From: Nocardioides zeae
Lineage (GTDB): Bacteria; Actinomycetota; Actinomycetes; Propionibacteriales; Nocardioidaceae
NCBI RefSeq assembly: GCF_010686755.1
Contig: NZ_JAAGXA010000001.1
Span: 186,001 to 250,000 of the forward strand
Length of the DNA: 64,000 nt
Reading direction: 5' to 3'
Below, one piece after another: positions 47,198 to 56,287 of the stretch. Position 1 is the stretch's first letter. Each line of letters starts with the position of its first letter. The notes beneath the pieces are model-generated. The model had not been told where the DNA came from. It saw only the letters and a list, made by a program, of their open reading frames with translations, and searched no databases. The position numbers and the translations under genes are program-made.

Positions 47198-48517
47198 TCA
47201 GCGCAGGGCGCGGGGACGACGGAGGAGGCCCGTCGCGGCGGCGGCCACGATCGGCAGCCACGGCAACCACCAGTTCACGGTGCCGTCGGTGCCCGCGATG
47301 CCGAGGTCGGCCATGACCGCCAGCGGGGCGCAGACCGCGACCACGGCGAGGACCGGCAGGGCGGCGTGCGGTGCGGTGCGGTCGTCGTCGGCGGGCTGCT
47401 CGAAGCGGCCCAGCAGGGCCACCAGCACGGTCGTGACCAGGGCCAGCACGGCGAACCACAGCGGCCGCGTGGCCCACCAGGCGCCGGTGTCCGGCGTCAG
47501 GCCGAGGCCGAGGCCGTCGAGCGCCAGCGACCCGGCGACGACGAAGGTCAGCGCGGTGAGGTGCCACAGGTAGATCGTCATGATCCGCGCATTGACGAGG
47601 ATGGTCGCCATCCACACGCGACGGTGCGCGACGAGGCGCTGGAGGCGCGGCTCGAGGGCCATCACCACACCGGCCTGGAGGAAGCCGAGGAACAGCAGCG
47701 TCACCCGCGCCGGGTAGGAGTTGTCGACGCCGTGGCCGTTCACCCCGACCATGCTCACCGCGTAGGGGCCGACGTTCACGAGCAGCAACAGCCCGACGAG
47801 ACCCACCGCGGCCATCCCCAGGCGCAGGGCGGTCGAGCCGAGCGCGCCGTCGCGCCACGCGTACCCGAGCTGGTGCACCGTGCCCCAGACGAGCACGTAG
47901 TTGACGAAGCCGACGAGCAGCAGGTCCTGGCTGATGCTCACGGCGTCGACGACCCCGGCGAGCACCGTGCCGGCGAGCACGGTCCACCAGCCCCAGCGCT
48001 CCCACAGGGCGAGGGTGGCCGGGGCGATCGCGACGACGAGCACGTAGACGGCGAGGAACCACGTCGGCACGAGCGAGGCCATGCTCGCGATGCGCAGCGT
48101 CGAGGCGCTCACCCCGAGGGCGTGGGCCGCCGGGGCCACCACGGCCCAGAAGAGCATGAGGGGGAGCAGGGGGAGCACGAGGCGACGGAGCCGGGCGCGG
48201 AGCCACCCGCCGTACGTCGTGCCGCGCTCCCGCGCCGCCCGCCACGAGATCGCGTTGGCGTAGCCGCCCACCAGGAAGAAGACCGGCATCACCTGCAGCG
48301 CCCAGGTGACCGGGTGGATCCACGTGGCCTGGCCGAGCAGGCCGGCGCGGTGCAGGCCACCGTCGCCGTCGACGTAGACGGCCGCCATCAGCCAGTGGCC
48401 GAGGCAGACGACGAGGATGGCGGCGCCGCGCAGGAGGTCGACGACGCGGTTGCGCGAGGCGGGCGTCGCGTCGGCCAGGGCGGCGGGCGAGAAGGGGGTG
48501 CGGGTCGTCGTGGACAT
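47198..48517 (-). CDS. acyltransferase-3 family membrane protein
   Basis: This 439-residue acyltransferase-3 (OafA/WecH-like) membrane protein has about ten to eleven hydrophobic helices and the N-terminal catalytic-type segment RNRVVDLLRGAAILVVCLGHW (conserved R and H). These proteins O- or N-acylate sugars or other envelope molecules. It starts 45 bases after the end of desD, so it could be the last gene of the siderophore operon and might acylate or modify desferrioxamine, but a separate envelope role is equally possible. Confidence 0.83.
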   Translation of the reverse strand: MSTTTRTPFSPAALADATPASRNRVVDLLRGAAILVVCLGHWLMAAVYVDGDGGLHRAGLLGQATWIHPVTWALQVMPVFFLVGGYANAISWRAARERGTTYGGWLRARLRRLVLPLLPLMLFWAVVAPAAHALGVSASTLRIASMASLVPTWFLAVYVLVVAIAPATLALWERWGWWTVLAGTVLAGVVDAVSISQDLLLVGFVNYVLVWGTVHQLGYAWRDGALGSTALRLGMAAVGLVGLLLLVNVGPYAVSMVGVNGHGVDNSYPARVTLLFLGFLQAGVVMALEPRLQRLVAHRRVWMATILVNARIMTIYLWHLTALTFVVAGSLALDGLGLGLTPDTGAWWATRPLWFAVLALVTTVLVALLGRFEQPADDDRTAPHAALPVLAVVAVCAPLAVMADLGIAGTDGTVNWWLPWLPIVAAAATGLLRRPRALR

Positions 48518-48561
48518 GCTCCCGAGCCTCCCGCGCCGCCGCCGGGCGCGCCTGAGTACGC

Positions 48562-50370
48562 CTACCTGGTCCGCGGCCGGTGGGCGCTCAACGGGTTCGG
48601 CAGGTCGTCGGCCAGCATGACCGCGCTGTCCGGGTCCGTGAGGTCCACCATCTGCTGGTTGTCGCGCAGCTGCAAGCGGTTCATGCACATCCGCTCGAAG
48701 GTGGGCGCGAACAGGTCGTGGCGGGCGAACCGCTCGGCCAGCTCGGGGTGCTCCGCCTGGTAGTCCGCGACGGAGCCGGCCACCACGGCCCAGAACCGCT
48801 CCGCCGCCAGCGTGCCCGCCTCGTCGAGCCGGGCGGCGAGGAAGCGCAGGTAGCAGTCGAGGACGTCGGAGGCGATGGCCAGCACCTGCCGCTCGACGGG
48901 GAACTCGCCCTGGATCCGGCGCACCGGCTCCGGCAGCTCCCGCGCCGTGTCGAACAGCCCGACCTCCTCGCCGATGTCCTTCATGACCGCGCGCACCGGC
49001 ACGTGGTCGCGCAGCACGAGGATGACGTTCTCGCCGTGCGGCATGAACACGAGCTCGTGGGCGTAGAAGCAGTGCAGCACCGGGGTCAGGTAGGCGCGGA
49101 GGTAGCGGCGTACCCACTCCTCGGCGGGCAGGCCCGACCGGGCCACCAGCTCGGCGGCGAACGACCGCCCGTCGCCGTCCACGTGCAGCAGCGCCGCCAT
49201 CGTCGCCAGCCCCTCGCCCTCCGCGACCCGGTGCACGGGGCTCTCCCGCCACAGCGCGGCGAGCATCTTCTGGTACGGCGAGGACGCGTGCTGGTCGTGG
49301 ATCGGGTGCCGGTAGCCCACCGCCGCGACCTCGCGGAGCACCGAGAACTCCAGCTCCTGGAGGGTCGGGTCGCCCGTCACGAGCTCGTCGACCCACGTGT
49401 TGATGGCCGGGGTGACCTCCATGTAGGCCGCCGACAGCCCCCGCATGAAGCCCATGTTGAGCACCGACAGCGCCGTCTTCACGTAGTGCCGCCCCGGCTC
49501 GTCGACGTCGAAGAAGGTGCGCAGCGACTGCTGGGGCTGCATCGCGTGCCGGCCCGTGCCGAGGTGCACGAGGTCCTGCGCCGCGACCTGCGGCGCGAAC
49601 GTGATCGCCAGCTTGTTGCGCCACTGCCACGGGTGCACGGGCACGAGCAGGTAGGCGTCGGGGTCCAGGCCCCGCTCGCGCAGCACCTTCTCGAAGCCGT
49701 CGAGCTCGTCGGGGTCGAGCTGCCCGGCGAGCAGGGTGCGCTGGTCGGTGAGGCCCGGCTCCGCGGCGTACACCGCGTGCTCGGCCCGCACCGCGACCCA
49801 CTCCAGGTGCACGCGGGGACCGACCTCGGGCGCGTAGTCGTGGTAGTCGTCGACGCCGAAGCCGATCCGCCCGTTGTTGGCGACGAAGCAGGGGTGGCCC
49901 TCCGTCATCGCCGCCTCGATCGTCTGGAAGTCGGCGTCGGCGAGCGACGCTGCCGTGGGCGCCTCCGGGCGGAGCTTCCAGGCGCGGCCGGCGAGGGTCG
50001 AGGCGATCTCCTCGAGGTACGTCGGCAGCACCGTCGCGCTGATCCCGAGCGTCGTGCGCAGGTCGAGCACGAGCTGCTGGGCGTCGACCGGGCGCGCCGC
50101 TCCGGCGACCGTGCGTCGGACGGACGCCGGGTCGACCGACCAGTGGTCGAGCGGGAGGAGCCGGGCGGCGAACTCCCAGGCCACGGCCGGGTCGTCGCCA
50201 CGGACGCGCCAGCGCGGCGACACGGCGGCGGGGGAGTCGAGGGGCTCGGGTCGCAGGAGGCACTCGTGGCTGAGCTCGGCCAGCATCTTCGCGACCTGCT
50301 CGCGCTGGGCCCGGGCCATGCGCTCGGGGGTGAGGTGCTGCGTGGGGGCGTCGGTGGGCGTGCTGGTCAT
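48562..50370 (-). CDS. desD: NIS siderophore synthetase DesD-like (IucA/IucC family)
   Basis: A 602-residue IucA/IucC family NRPS-independent siderophore synthetase, which uses ATP to form amide bonds. Motifs include PCFVANNGRIGFGVDDYHDY (about 150-170), VHPWQWRNKL, and HGENVILVLRDHVPVRAVMKD in the C-terminal FhuF-like part. With decarboxylase, monooxygenase and acyltransferase genes upstream in the order desA-B-C-D, it should trimerise N-hydroxy-N-succinyl-cadaverine to desferrioxamine. The ATG overlaps the desC stop. Confidence 0.93.
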   Translation of the reverse strand: MTSTPTDAPTQHLTPERMARAQREQVAKMLAELSHECLLRPEPLDSPAAVSPRWRVRGDDPAVAWEFAARLLPLDHWSVDPASVRRTVAGAARPVDAQQLVLDLRTTLGISATVLPTYLEEIASTLAGRAWKLRPEAPTAASLADADFQTIEAAMTEGHPCFVANNGRIGFGVDDYHDYAPEVGPRVHLEWVAVRAEHAVYAAEPGLTDQRTLLAGQLDPDELDGFEKVLRERGLDPDAYLLVPVHPWQWRNKLAITFAPQVAAQDLVHLGTGRHAMQPQQSLRTFFDVDEPGRHYVKTALSVLNMGFMRGLSAAYMEVTPAINTWVDELVTGDPTLQELEFSVLREVAAVGYRHPIHDQHASSPYQKMLAALWRESPVHRVAEGEGLATMAALLHVDGDGRSFAAELVARSGLPAEEWVRRYLRAYLTPVLHCFYAHELVFMPHGENVILVLRDHVPVRAVMKDIGEEVGLFDTARELPEPVRRIQGEFPVERQVLAIASDVLDCYLRFLAARLDEAGTLAAERFWAVVAGSVADYQAEHPELAERFARHDLFAPTFERMCMNRLQLRDNQQMVDLTDPDSAVMLADDLPNPLSAHRPRTR

Positions 50371-50909
50371 CGGCTGCTCCGTTCGAAGGCCGCGCGGGTG
50401 CAGGTGCTGAGCAGGGCCGTCTTGTCGCTGAGCCGCGCCTCGGCCTCGACGACGAAGCCCACGGCGGCGTTGAGGGCGTGCACGGCCGTGTTGCGGGCGT
50501 CCGGTTCCACGACGACCCGTCCGACCGCCGGGTCGGCGAAGCACTCGGCGAGCACCGCGGTGATGACCGCCCGGGTGAAGCCGTGCCGCGGCCGGTCGGT
50601 CGGTGCGACGAGGAAGTGCATGCCGCGGTCGCCCGGGAGCAGGCGGAGGTGCGCGGCGAGCTCGTGGCGGTGGGGGTCGTAGGTCTCCATCAGGAACACC
50701 GGCTCGCCCGCCTCCAGCCCGATCCGGGCCTCGTGGTGGTCGCTGGCGGCGATGGCGGCGTACTCCCGCCGCACGTCCTCGACGCTCGCGTGCTCCATGC
50801 CCCAGAACCGGGCCCGGTGGTTGGTGACCCACCGGTGGAGGAGCGGCACGTCGCGGTCCAGGTCGAACGGGCGCGTCGAGAGCTCGGGAGGAGCGGTCGT
50901 GGCGGTCAC
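50367..50909 (-). CDS. desC: siderophore acyltransferase DesC-like (GNAT)
   Basis: This 180-residue GNAT-type acyltransferase resembles the IucB/DesC branch (LHRWVTNHRARFWGME, RHGFTRAVITAVLAECF, EPDARNTAVHALNAAVGF). In desferrioxamine synthesis it succinylates (or acetylates) N-hydroxycadaverine made by DesB. GTG start overlaps the desB stop (GTGA) and its stop overlaps the desD start (ATGA), so stoichiometry is coupled. Confidence 0.9.
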   Translation of the reverse strand: MTATTAPPELSTRPFDLDRDVPLLHRWVTNHRARFWGMEHASVEDVRREYAAIAASDHHEARIGLEAGEPVFLMETYDPHRHELAAHLRLLPGDRGMHFLVAPTDRPRHGFTRAVITAVLAECFADPAVGRVVVEPDARNTAVHALNAAVGFVVEAEARLSDKTALLSTCTRAAFERSSR

Positions 50910-52240
50910 CGGGCCACCCCCACGGGGAGCTCGGCCTGTCGTGCGAGCTCGGCCGGCACGCCGAACTCCTGGAAGGCGACGCGACGCTCGACCGGGTAGG
51001 GCTCGTGCCCCAGCACCTTGGCGAGGATCACCGAGCTGCGCCAGGCACCCATCCCGAGGTCGGGGGCGACGAATCCGTGGGTGTGGAGCTCGGCGTTCTG
51101 CACGAAGATCCCGCCGTCGTCGACGTCGACGGTGAAGTCGGGGGTGGCGAGGAACCGACCCTGCTCGTCCCACCGGATGCGGTCCGCGACCGGCGCCAGG
51201 AACGTCGGCACCTCGGAGCGGTAGCCCGTGGCGGTGACGACGGCCCCGGTGGTGAGCGCGAAGTCCTCGTCGGTGTCGCGGTGCCGCAGGCCGAGGCGGA
51301 ACCGCGCCCCGTCGTACGCCGCGTCGACGACCTCCGCGGACGTCACGAGCTGGGGTGGCACGGCGTCGGTGAGGCTCCGGCGGTAGAGCTGCTCGTGGAT
51401 CTGGTCGACGAGGTCGGAGCTGATGCCCTTGTAGAGCCCGGCCTGCGAGGCGAGGAGCCGCTCGCGTCGCTCGGGGGCGAGCGACTGGAAGTGACGGCTG
51501 TACTCGGGTGAGGTCAGCTCGAGGGTGAGCTTCGTGTACTCCAGCGGGAAGAAGCGCGGCGAGCGGGTCACCCAGCGCAGCCGCACCTCGGGCCGCGCGG
51601 AGGCGAGCAGGTCGCTGACGACCTCGGCGGCGCTCTGCCCGGAGCCCACGACGGTGACGTCGTCGTGCTCGAGCAGCGCGTCGCGCACGTCGAGGTAGTC
51701 CGCCGAGTGCCAGGCCGGACCGGGGAGGTCGCGGAGCACTGCCGGACGGTGGGGCCGGGTGCCGACACCGAGCACGAGGCGCCGGGCGAGCCGGGTCTCG
51801 GTCGCGCCCGTGCGGACGTCCCGCGCGTGCACGGCGTAGGCGCCGGAGCCGCCGTCGGCGTGGGCGTCCCACTCGACGTCGGTGACCTCGCGGCCGAGCG
51901 AGACGGTGTCGCCGAGGCGGGACGCCGCCCAGCGGCAGTACGCGTCGTACTCGGCCCGCATCGGGTAGAAGGACTCCCGCACGTAGAAGGGGTAGAGCCG
52001 CCCCGTCTCCTTGAGCCACGCCAGGAACGAGAACGGCGAGGTGGGGTCGGCCAGCGACACCAGGTCAGCGAGGAACGGCACCTGCAGGGTGGCGTCGGGG
52101 AGCATCATCCCGGGGTGCCAGCGCAGCTCCTCGCGGGCGTCGAGGAAGACGCAGTCGAGGTCGGGCAGGGGTTCCGCGAGGCAGGCGAGCCCGAGGTTGA
52201 AGGGTCCGAGGCCGATGCCGAGGAGGTCGTGCACGCGCAT
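50906..52240 (-). CDS. desB: cadaverine/lysine N-monooxygenase DesB-like
   Basis: A 444-residue N-hydroxylating flavin monooxygenase of the IucD/PvdA/DesB family: FAD site GIGLGPFNLGLACLAE at the N-terminus, NADPH site VVGSGQSAAEVVSDLL (about 190-205), and the ATGYRSEVP motif (about 345). It hydroxylates the terminal amine of cadaverine, forming the hydroxamate precursor. The ATG overlaps the desA stop (ATGA) and its own stop overlaps desC. Confidence 0.93.
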   Translation of the reverse strand: MRVHDLLGIGLGPFNLGLACLAEPLPDLDCVFLDAREELRWHPGMMLPDATLQVPFLADLVSLADPTSPFSFLAWLKETGRLYPFYVRESFYPMRAEYDAYCRWAASRLGDTVSLGREVTDVEWDAHADGGSGAYAVHARDVRTGATETRLARRLVLGVGTRPHRPAVLRDLPGPAWHSADYLDVRDALLEHDDVTVVGSGQSAAEVVSDLLASARPEVRLRWVTRSPRFFPLEYTKLTLELTSPEYSRHFQSLAPERRERLLASQAGLYKGISSDLVDQIHEQLYRRSLTDAVPPQLVTSAEVVDAAYDGARFRLGLRHRDTDEDFALTTGAVVTATGYRSEVPTFLAPVADRIRWDEQGRFLATPDFTVDVDDGGIFVQNAELHTHGFVAPDLGMGAWRSSVILAKVLGHEPYPVERRVAFQEFGVPAELARQAELPVGVAR

Positions 52241-53805
52241 CACGCCACCTCCTCGGTGCGGCCGGTGGCCCCGGTCAACGCGGCGAGCGCCTCGCGGGCG
52301 TGGCCCCGCACCAGGTCGAGCACGTGCTGCACGTCGCCGAGGGTGGTCGCGGGGTTGAGGAGCGTCAGCTTCAGCCACGTCCGGTCGTCGTGGCGGGTGC
52401 GGGCGACGGCGCCCAGGCCCGTGGCGTAGAGCCGCTTGCGGGCGGCCTCGTTCACGGCGTCGAGCGTCGCGGCGTCGACGTCGGACTCGACGAAGCGGAA
52501 GAGCACGGTCGAGAGGTCGCCGTGGGGCACGACCGCGAAGTCGGGATCGCCGACGAGGTCCTCCCGCACCTGTGCCGCGAGGTCGACGACCGCGTCGAGC
52601 AGCTCGCCGATGCGGTCGGGGCCGAGCGTGCGCAGCGTCGTCCACAGCTTGAGCGCGTCGAAGCGGCGTGTCGTCTGCAGGCTCTTGTCGACCTGGTTGG
52701 GGATCTCCTCGGCGACGTCGTCGACCGGGTTGAGGTAGGCCGCGTGGTGCGTCGCGTGGCGCAGCGTGCGGCGGTCGGCGACCACCAGGGCGCTGCAGGC
52801 GACGGGCTGGAAGAACGTCTTGTGGAAGTCGACGGTGACGGAGTCGGCCCGCTCGATGCCGGTGAGCAGGTGGCGGCGGCGCCGGGACGTGAGCAGCCCG
52901 CCGCCGTACGCCGCGTCGACGTGCAGCCACACCCCGTGGCGCCGACAGGCGCGGGCGACCGAGGCGAGCGGGTCGATCGCGCCGAGGTCGGTGGTGCCGG
53001 CCGTCGCGACGACGGCCATGGCGGTCCGGCCCTCCGCGCGCAGGTGGCGCAGCACCTCGTCGAGGTGGTCGACGTCGAGCCGGCCGCGCTCGTCGGCCCG
53101 CGTGGTGAGGACGGCGTCCTCGCCCATGCCGAGCACCATCGCGGCCTTGCGGCTCGAGAAGTGGGCGTTCTCCGACGTCACGACGCGGAGGTCGGCGAGG
53201 TCGGCGCCCGCGGCCAGCGCCTCGCCGCGGGCGAGCAGCAGGGCGTGGAGGTTGGACTGCGTGCCGCCGGTCGTGAAGATGCCGTCGGCGGTCTCGCCGA
53301 GCCCGATGCGCTGGGCGGTCCAGGCGACGAGGTGACGCTCCATGAACGTCGCGGGGCCGCTCTGGTCCCACGTGTCGAGCGAGGAGTTCACGGCGGCGGA
53401 GACGACGTCGCCGACGACGGCAGGGAGGGCGACGGGGCAGTTGAGGTGCGCCTGGTAGTGCGGGTGGTGGAACCACACCGCGTGGTCGAGGTAGACGTCG
53501 CGGACCTCCTCGAGGACCGCGTGCGTGGAGGGGAGGGGGCGGTCCAGGTCGACCTGGGCGACGAGGGCGGCGGCCGCGTCCGGCGTGATGCCGGACAGGG
53601 GCCGGCGCGCGGCGGCGAAGGAGTCGACGAGCAGGTCGCGGGCCGCGTCGAGGTCGCGCCGCAGCGCGTCCACGGACGTCGCGTCGAGCAGTGCGGGGAC
53701 GGGGGACGCGGGGGAGCCTGGGGATGCGGGGGAGCCTGGGGATGCGGGGGATCCGGTGGATCCTCGGGGCGTGCCGGTGGGCACGAAGGGGAGTGCCGAG
53801 CTCAC
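52240..53805 (-). CDS. desA: PLP-dependent lysine decarboxylase DesA-like
   Basis: This 521-residue group II PLP decarboxylase has TTGGTQSNLHALLLARGEAL, HVDAAYGGGLLTS and the PLP lysine in VDFHKTFFQPV (about residue 335). In this context it decarboxylates lysine to cadaverine, the first step of desferrioxamine synthesis; a diaminobutyrate-type substrate is less likely. The N-terminal 40 residues are low complexity because of 18-base DNA repeats (SPASPG units). GTG start with AGGAGG six bases upstream. An IdeR box and TTGACA precede it. Confidence 0.92.
   Translation of the reverse strand: MSSALPFVPTGTPRGSTGSPASPGSPASPGSPASPVPALLDATSVDALRRDLDAARDLLVDSFAAARRPLSGITPDAAAALVAQVDLDRPLPSTHAVLEEVRDVYLDHAVWFHHPHYQAHLNCPVALPAVVGDVVSAAVNSSLDTWDQSGPATFMERHLVAWTAQRIGLGETADGIFTTGGTQSNLHALLLARGEALAAGADLADLRVVTSENAHFSSRKAAMVLGMGEDAVLTTRADERGRLDVDHLDEVLRHLRAEGRTAMAVVATAGTTDLGAIDPLASVARACRRHGVWLHVDAAYGGGLLTSRRRRHLLTGIERADSVTVDFHKTFFQPVACSALVVADRRTLRHATHHAAYLNPVDDVAEEIPNQVDKSLQTTRRFDALKLWTTLRTLGPDRIGELLDAVVDLAAQVREDLVGDPDFAVVPHGDLSTVLFRFVESDVDAATLDAVNEAARKRLYATGLGAVARTRHDDRTWLKLTLLNPATTLGDVQHVLDLVRGHAREALAALTGATGRTEEVA
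53709..53750 (-). repeat. 18-base coding minisatellite in desA
   Basis: Two exact copies of an 18-base unit (plus strand CGGGGGAGCCTGGGGATG) plus a partial third encode repeated SPASPG in the DesA N-terminus. In frame, so copy changes would not disrupt the gene. Confidence 0.75.
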
Positions 53806-53825
53806 TCTGACCTCCTGGTGGGGGA

Positions 53826-53844
53826 TAAGGCAAGGCTCACCTAA
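53826..53844 (-). promoter_or_regulatory. IdeR/DtxR iron box of the desferrioxamine operon
   Basis: TAAGGCAAGGCTCACCTAA (plus strand) resembles the iron box upstream of the DUF2470 gene and the consensus TTAGGTTAGGCTAACCTAA. It lies 21 bases before desA and about 19 bases downstream of a TTGACA (-35, 53864-53869, minus strand), covering the expected -10 region. Iron-loaded IdeR should repress desABCD. Confidence 0.82.
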
Positions 53845-53938
53845 GCAGACGGCTCCACGGCGATGTCAAACGGGAGTGACCCAGGCCACGGAGCAGTCCA
53901 CGGCGCGCCGCGGGGTGGCGGATCCTGGGACCGTGCGT

Positions 53939-53944
53939 CACAAT
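53939..53944 (+). promoter_or_regulatory. -10 element of the DUF3145 gene
   Basis: CACAAT, about 98 bases before the ATG, giving a leader of roughly 90 bases; nothing recognisable in the leader. Confidence 0.35.
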
Positions 53945-54041
53945 GGCGAGCGGAAACCACACACGTGTCATCCGGTCTGCTCGTCCCGGGCTCGAGATCG
54001 CTGGGGAAGGCGTCGCTCGACGTCGGGACGAAGGAGGTCTG

Positions 54042-54560
54042 ATGACCGCGCACAACTCTGCTCGCGTCACCACGCGGGGTGTCCTCTACGTGCACTCCGC
54101 CCCGTCCGCGCTGTGCCCCCACATCGAGTGGGCCGTCGCGGGCGTCATCGGCGTGCCCGTGAGCCTGGACTGGACCCCGCAGGCCGCCCAGGTCGGCACC
54201 TACCGCGCGGAGCTGTCCTGGACGGGCGCCGTCGGGTCGGCCGCCCAGGTCGTCTCCGCGCTCCGCGGCTGGGAGCACCTGCGCTTCGAGATCACCGAGG
54301 AGCCCACCGGCTCCTCCGAGGGCGCGCGCTTCTCCTCGACCCCCGAGCTCGGCATCTTCCACGCCGTCACCGGCGTGCACGGCGACATCCTCATCCCCGA
54401 GGACCGGCTCAAGGCCGCCGTGCTCAAGGCCGCGCTCGGCGAGACGGACCTGCTCGTCGAGGTCGACCGGCTGCTCGGCAAGCCGTGGGACGACGAGCTC
54501 GAGACCTTCCGGCACGCCGGCGACGGAGCCCCCGTCCGCTGGCTGCACCAGGTCGTCTGA
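54042..54560 (+). CDS. DUF3145 family protein
   Basis: This 172-residue protein is almost wholly made of the actinobacterial DUF3145 domain (RGVLYVHSAPSALCPHIEWA, LGIFHAVTGVHGDILIPEDR, WDDELETFRHAG). It is soluble, has no signal peptide and no known function; the family is restricted to actinobacteria and highly conserved there. Strong AAGGAGG site five bases before the ATG. Confidence 0.92.
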   Translation: MTAHNSARVTTRGVLYVHSAPSALCPHIEWAVAGVIGVPVSLDWTPQAAQVGTYRAELSWTGAVGSAAQVVSALRGWEHLRFEITEEPTGSSEGARFSSTPELGIFHAVTGVHGDILIPEDRLKAAVLKAALGETDLLVEVDRLLGKPWDDELETFRHAGDGAPVRWLHQVV

Positions 54561-54590
54561 CCCGCCCCCCGTCGCGCGCGACGCCCCACC

Positions 54591-54719
54591 TCCGGACGTC
54601 ATGCGGGACGGTCGCCCCGGCCGCCGCAGTGCATGACGTCCGGAAGTCGGCGGCGGAACCACCTCGGGGACGTCATGCGAGCCGGTCGCCCCGGCCACCG
54701 CCGCGCATGACGTCCCGAG
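54591..54719. repeat. two adjacent imperfect-palindrome (REP-like) units
   Basis: Unit 1 (54591-54644) has arms TCCGGACGTCATGC and GCATGACGTCCGGA. Unit 2 (54663-54719) has arms CTCGGGGACGTCATGC and GCATGACGTCCCGAG. The arms differ between units, but changes in one arm are matched in the other, so each still pairs. Both enclose a similar CGGTCGCCCCGGCC core. Between convergent genes; they look like mobile or transcriptional hairpin repeats. Confidence 0.78.
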
Positions 54720-54739
54720 GGGGTGTCCCCACCACGCAC

Positions 54740-54785
54740 GTACGCCGGAGGGCGGGCCCCGCTGGGAGCCCGCCCTCCGGCGTAC
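54740..54785. terminator. bidirectional terminator between DUF3145 gene and accD
   Basis: A perfect 17-base stem, GTACGCCGGAGGGCGGG (54740-54756) with CCCGCCCTCCGGCGTAC (54769-54785), and a 12-base loop. Confidence 0.8.
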
Positions 54786-54817
54786 CTGCGTCTGCGTGCC
54801 CCCGACGAGGCGTGACC

Positions 54818-56287
54818 TCAGAGGGGGATGTTGCCGTGCGCTCCGCGGCGCACGCCCTGGGCCTGCGTCTCGGCGTCGATGGCCGCGGCGATGGCCGTGC
54901 GGGTGCGCGTCGGCTCGACGATCTCGTCGACGACGCCGATCTCGACGGCCTTCTCGACGCCACCGGCGATCCGCTCGTGCTCGGCGGCCAGCTCGGCCTC
55001 GACCTGCTCGCGCAGGTCCGGCGCGACCTCGGCCAGCTTGCGGCGGTGGAGGATGCGGATCGCGGCGACCGCGCCCATGACCGCCACCTCGGCGCCGGGC
55101 CAGGCCAGCACCTTCGTGGCGCCGAGGGAGCGGGAGTTCATGGCGATATAGGCACCGCCGTAGGTCTTCCGCGTCACCAGCGTCACGCGCGGCACCACGC
55201 ACTCCGCGAACGCGTGGAGGAGCTTCGCGCCGCGGCGCACCACGCCGTCCCACTCCTGGCCCACACCCGGCAGGTAGCCCGGGACGTCGACGAGCACGAC
55301 CAGCGGCACGCCGAACGCGTCGCACAGCCGCACGAAGCGGGAGGCCTTCTCGGCGGAGAGCGAGTCGAGGCAGCCGCCGAGGCGGAGCGGGTTGTTGGCG
55401 ACCACGCCGACGGTGCGTCCGCCGAGGCGACCCAGCGAGGTGACGACGTTGGGGGCCCAGCGCGCGTGCAGCTCGAGGGCCGAGCCCTCGTCGAGCACGC
55501 CGTCGATGAGGGGGTGCACGTCGTAGGCGCGCTTGCGGGACTCGGGCAGCAGGTCCTCGAGGTCGGTGTCCTCGACGTCCTCGACGCGCAGCGTGCCCTG
55601 GTCGCCGAGGAGGGAGGCCGTCGTCCGGGCCTGCTCGAGGGCGTCCGCCTCGCTCTCGGCGAGGAGGTGCACCACGCCGGAGCGCCGGCCGTGGGGCTCG
55701 GGCCCGCCCAGGCGCAGCATGTCGACGTCCTCGCCCGTCACGGAGCGCACGACGTCGGGGCCGGTCACGAAGATGCGGCCCTCGGGCCCGAGGACGACCA
55801 CGTCGGTCAGCGCGGGACCGTACGCCGCGCCGCCGGCCGCCGGGCCGAGCACGACGGAGATCTGGGGGATGCGGCCCGACGCCTGGGTCATGATCGCGAA
55901 GATGCGGCCCACGGCGTGGAGGGAGGCGACGCCCTCGGCGAGCCGCGCACCGCCGGAGTGCCACAGCCCGATGATCGGCACCCCGTCGGTGAGTGCCCGC
56001 TGGTAGGCCGTCACGACCACCTGGCAGCCGTCGACTCCCATGGCGCCGCCCATGACGGTGGCGTCGGAGCAGAAGGCCACCGCGCGGGCACCGTTCACGG
56101 TGCCCAGGGCGGCCAGCATGCCGGAGAGGTCGTCGGGCGTGAGCAGCTCGAGGCTGCCCTCGTCGAAGAGGGCGGTGAGGCGCGTCAGCGGGTTGCGGGG
56201 GTCCTCGGCGCGCGGCAGCTTGGGCTTGACCGTGCGGTTCGCGTTGGAGGGGGCCGCCGGCGCGGACGGCTGGGCGGTCTGGGTCAT
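54818..56287 (-). CDS. accD: acyl-CoA carboxylase beta (carboxyltransferase) subunit, AccD6-like
   Basis: This 489-residue carboxyltransferase has biotin-carboxylase-partner folds (GLWHSGGARLAEGVASLH, LGPAAGGAAYGPALTD, PGYLPGVGQEWDGVVRRGAK, KTYGGAYIAMNSRSLGATK). It carboxylates acetyl- and/or propionyl-CoA using biotin carried by a separate alpha subunit. The ATG overlaps the fabF stop. Being the last gene of the fab operon, it should supply malonyl-CoA, as accD6 does after kasAB in mycobacteria. The alpha subunit is not in this window. Confidence 0.9.
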   Translation of the reverse strand: MTQTAQPSAPAAPSNANRTVKPKLPRAEDPRNPLTRLTALFDEGSLELLTPDDLSGMLAALGTVNGARAVAFCSDATVMGGAMGVDGCQVVVTAYQRALTDGVPIIGLWHSGGARLAEGVASLHAVGRIFAIMTQASGRIPQISVVLGPAAGGAAYGPALTDVVVLGPEGRIFVTGPDVVRSVTGEDVDMLRLGGPEPHGRRSGVVHLLAESEADALEQARTTASLLGDQGTLRVEDVEDTDLEDLLPESRKRAYDVHPLIDGVLDEGSALELHARWAPNVVTSLGRLGGRTVGVVANNPLRLGGCLDSLSAEKASRFVRLCDAFGVPLVVLVDVPGYLPGVGQEWDGVVRRGAKLLHAFAECVVPRVTLVTRKTYGGAYIAMNSRSLGATKVLAWPGAEVAVMGAVAAIRILHRRKLAEVAPDLREQVEAELAAEHERIAGGVEKAVEIGVVDEIVEPTRTRTAIAAAIDAETQAQGVRRGAHGNIPL

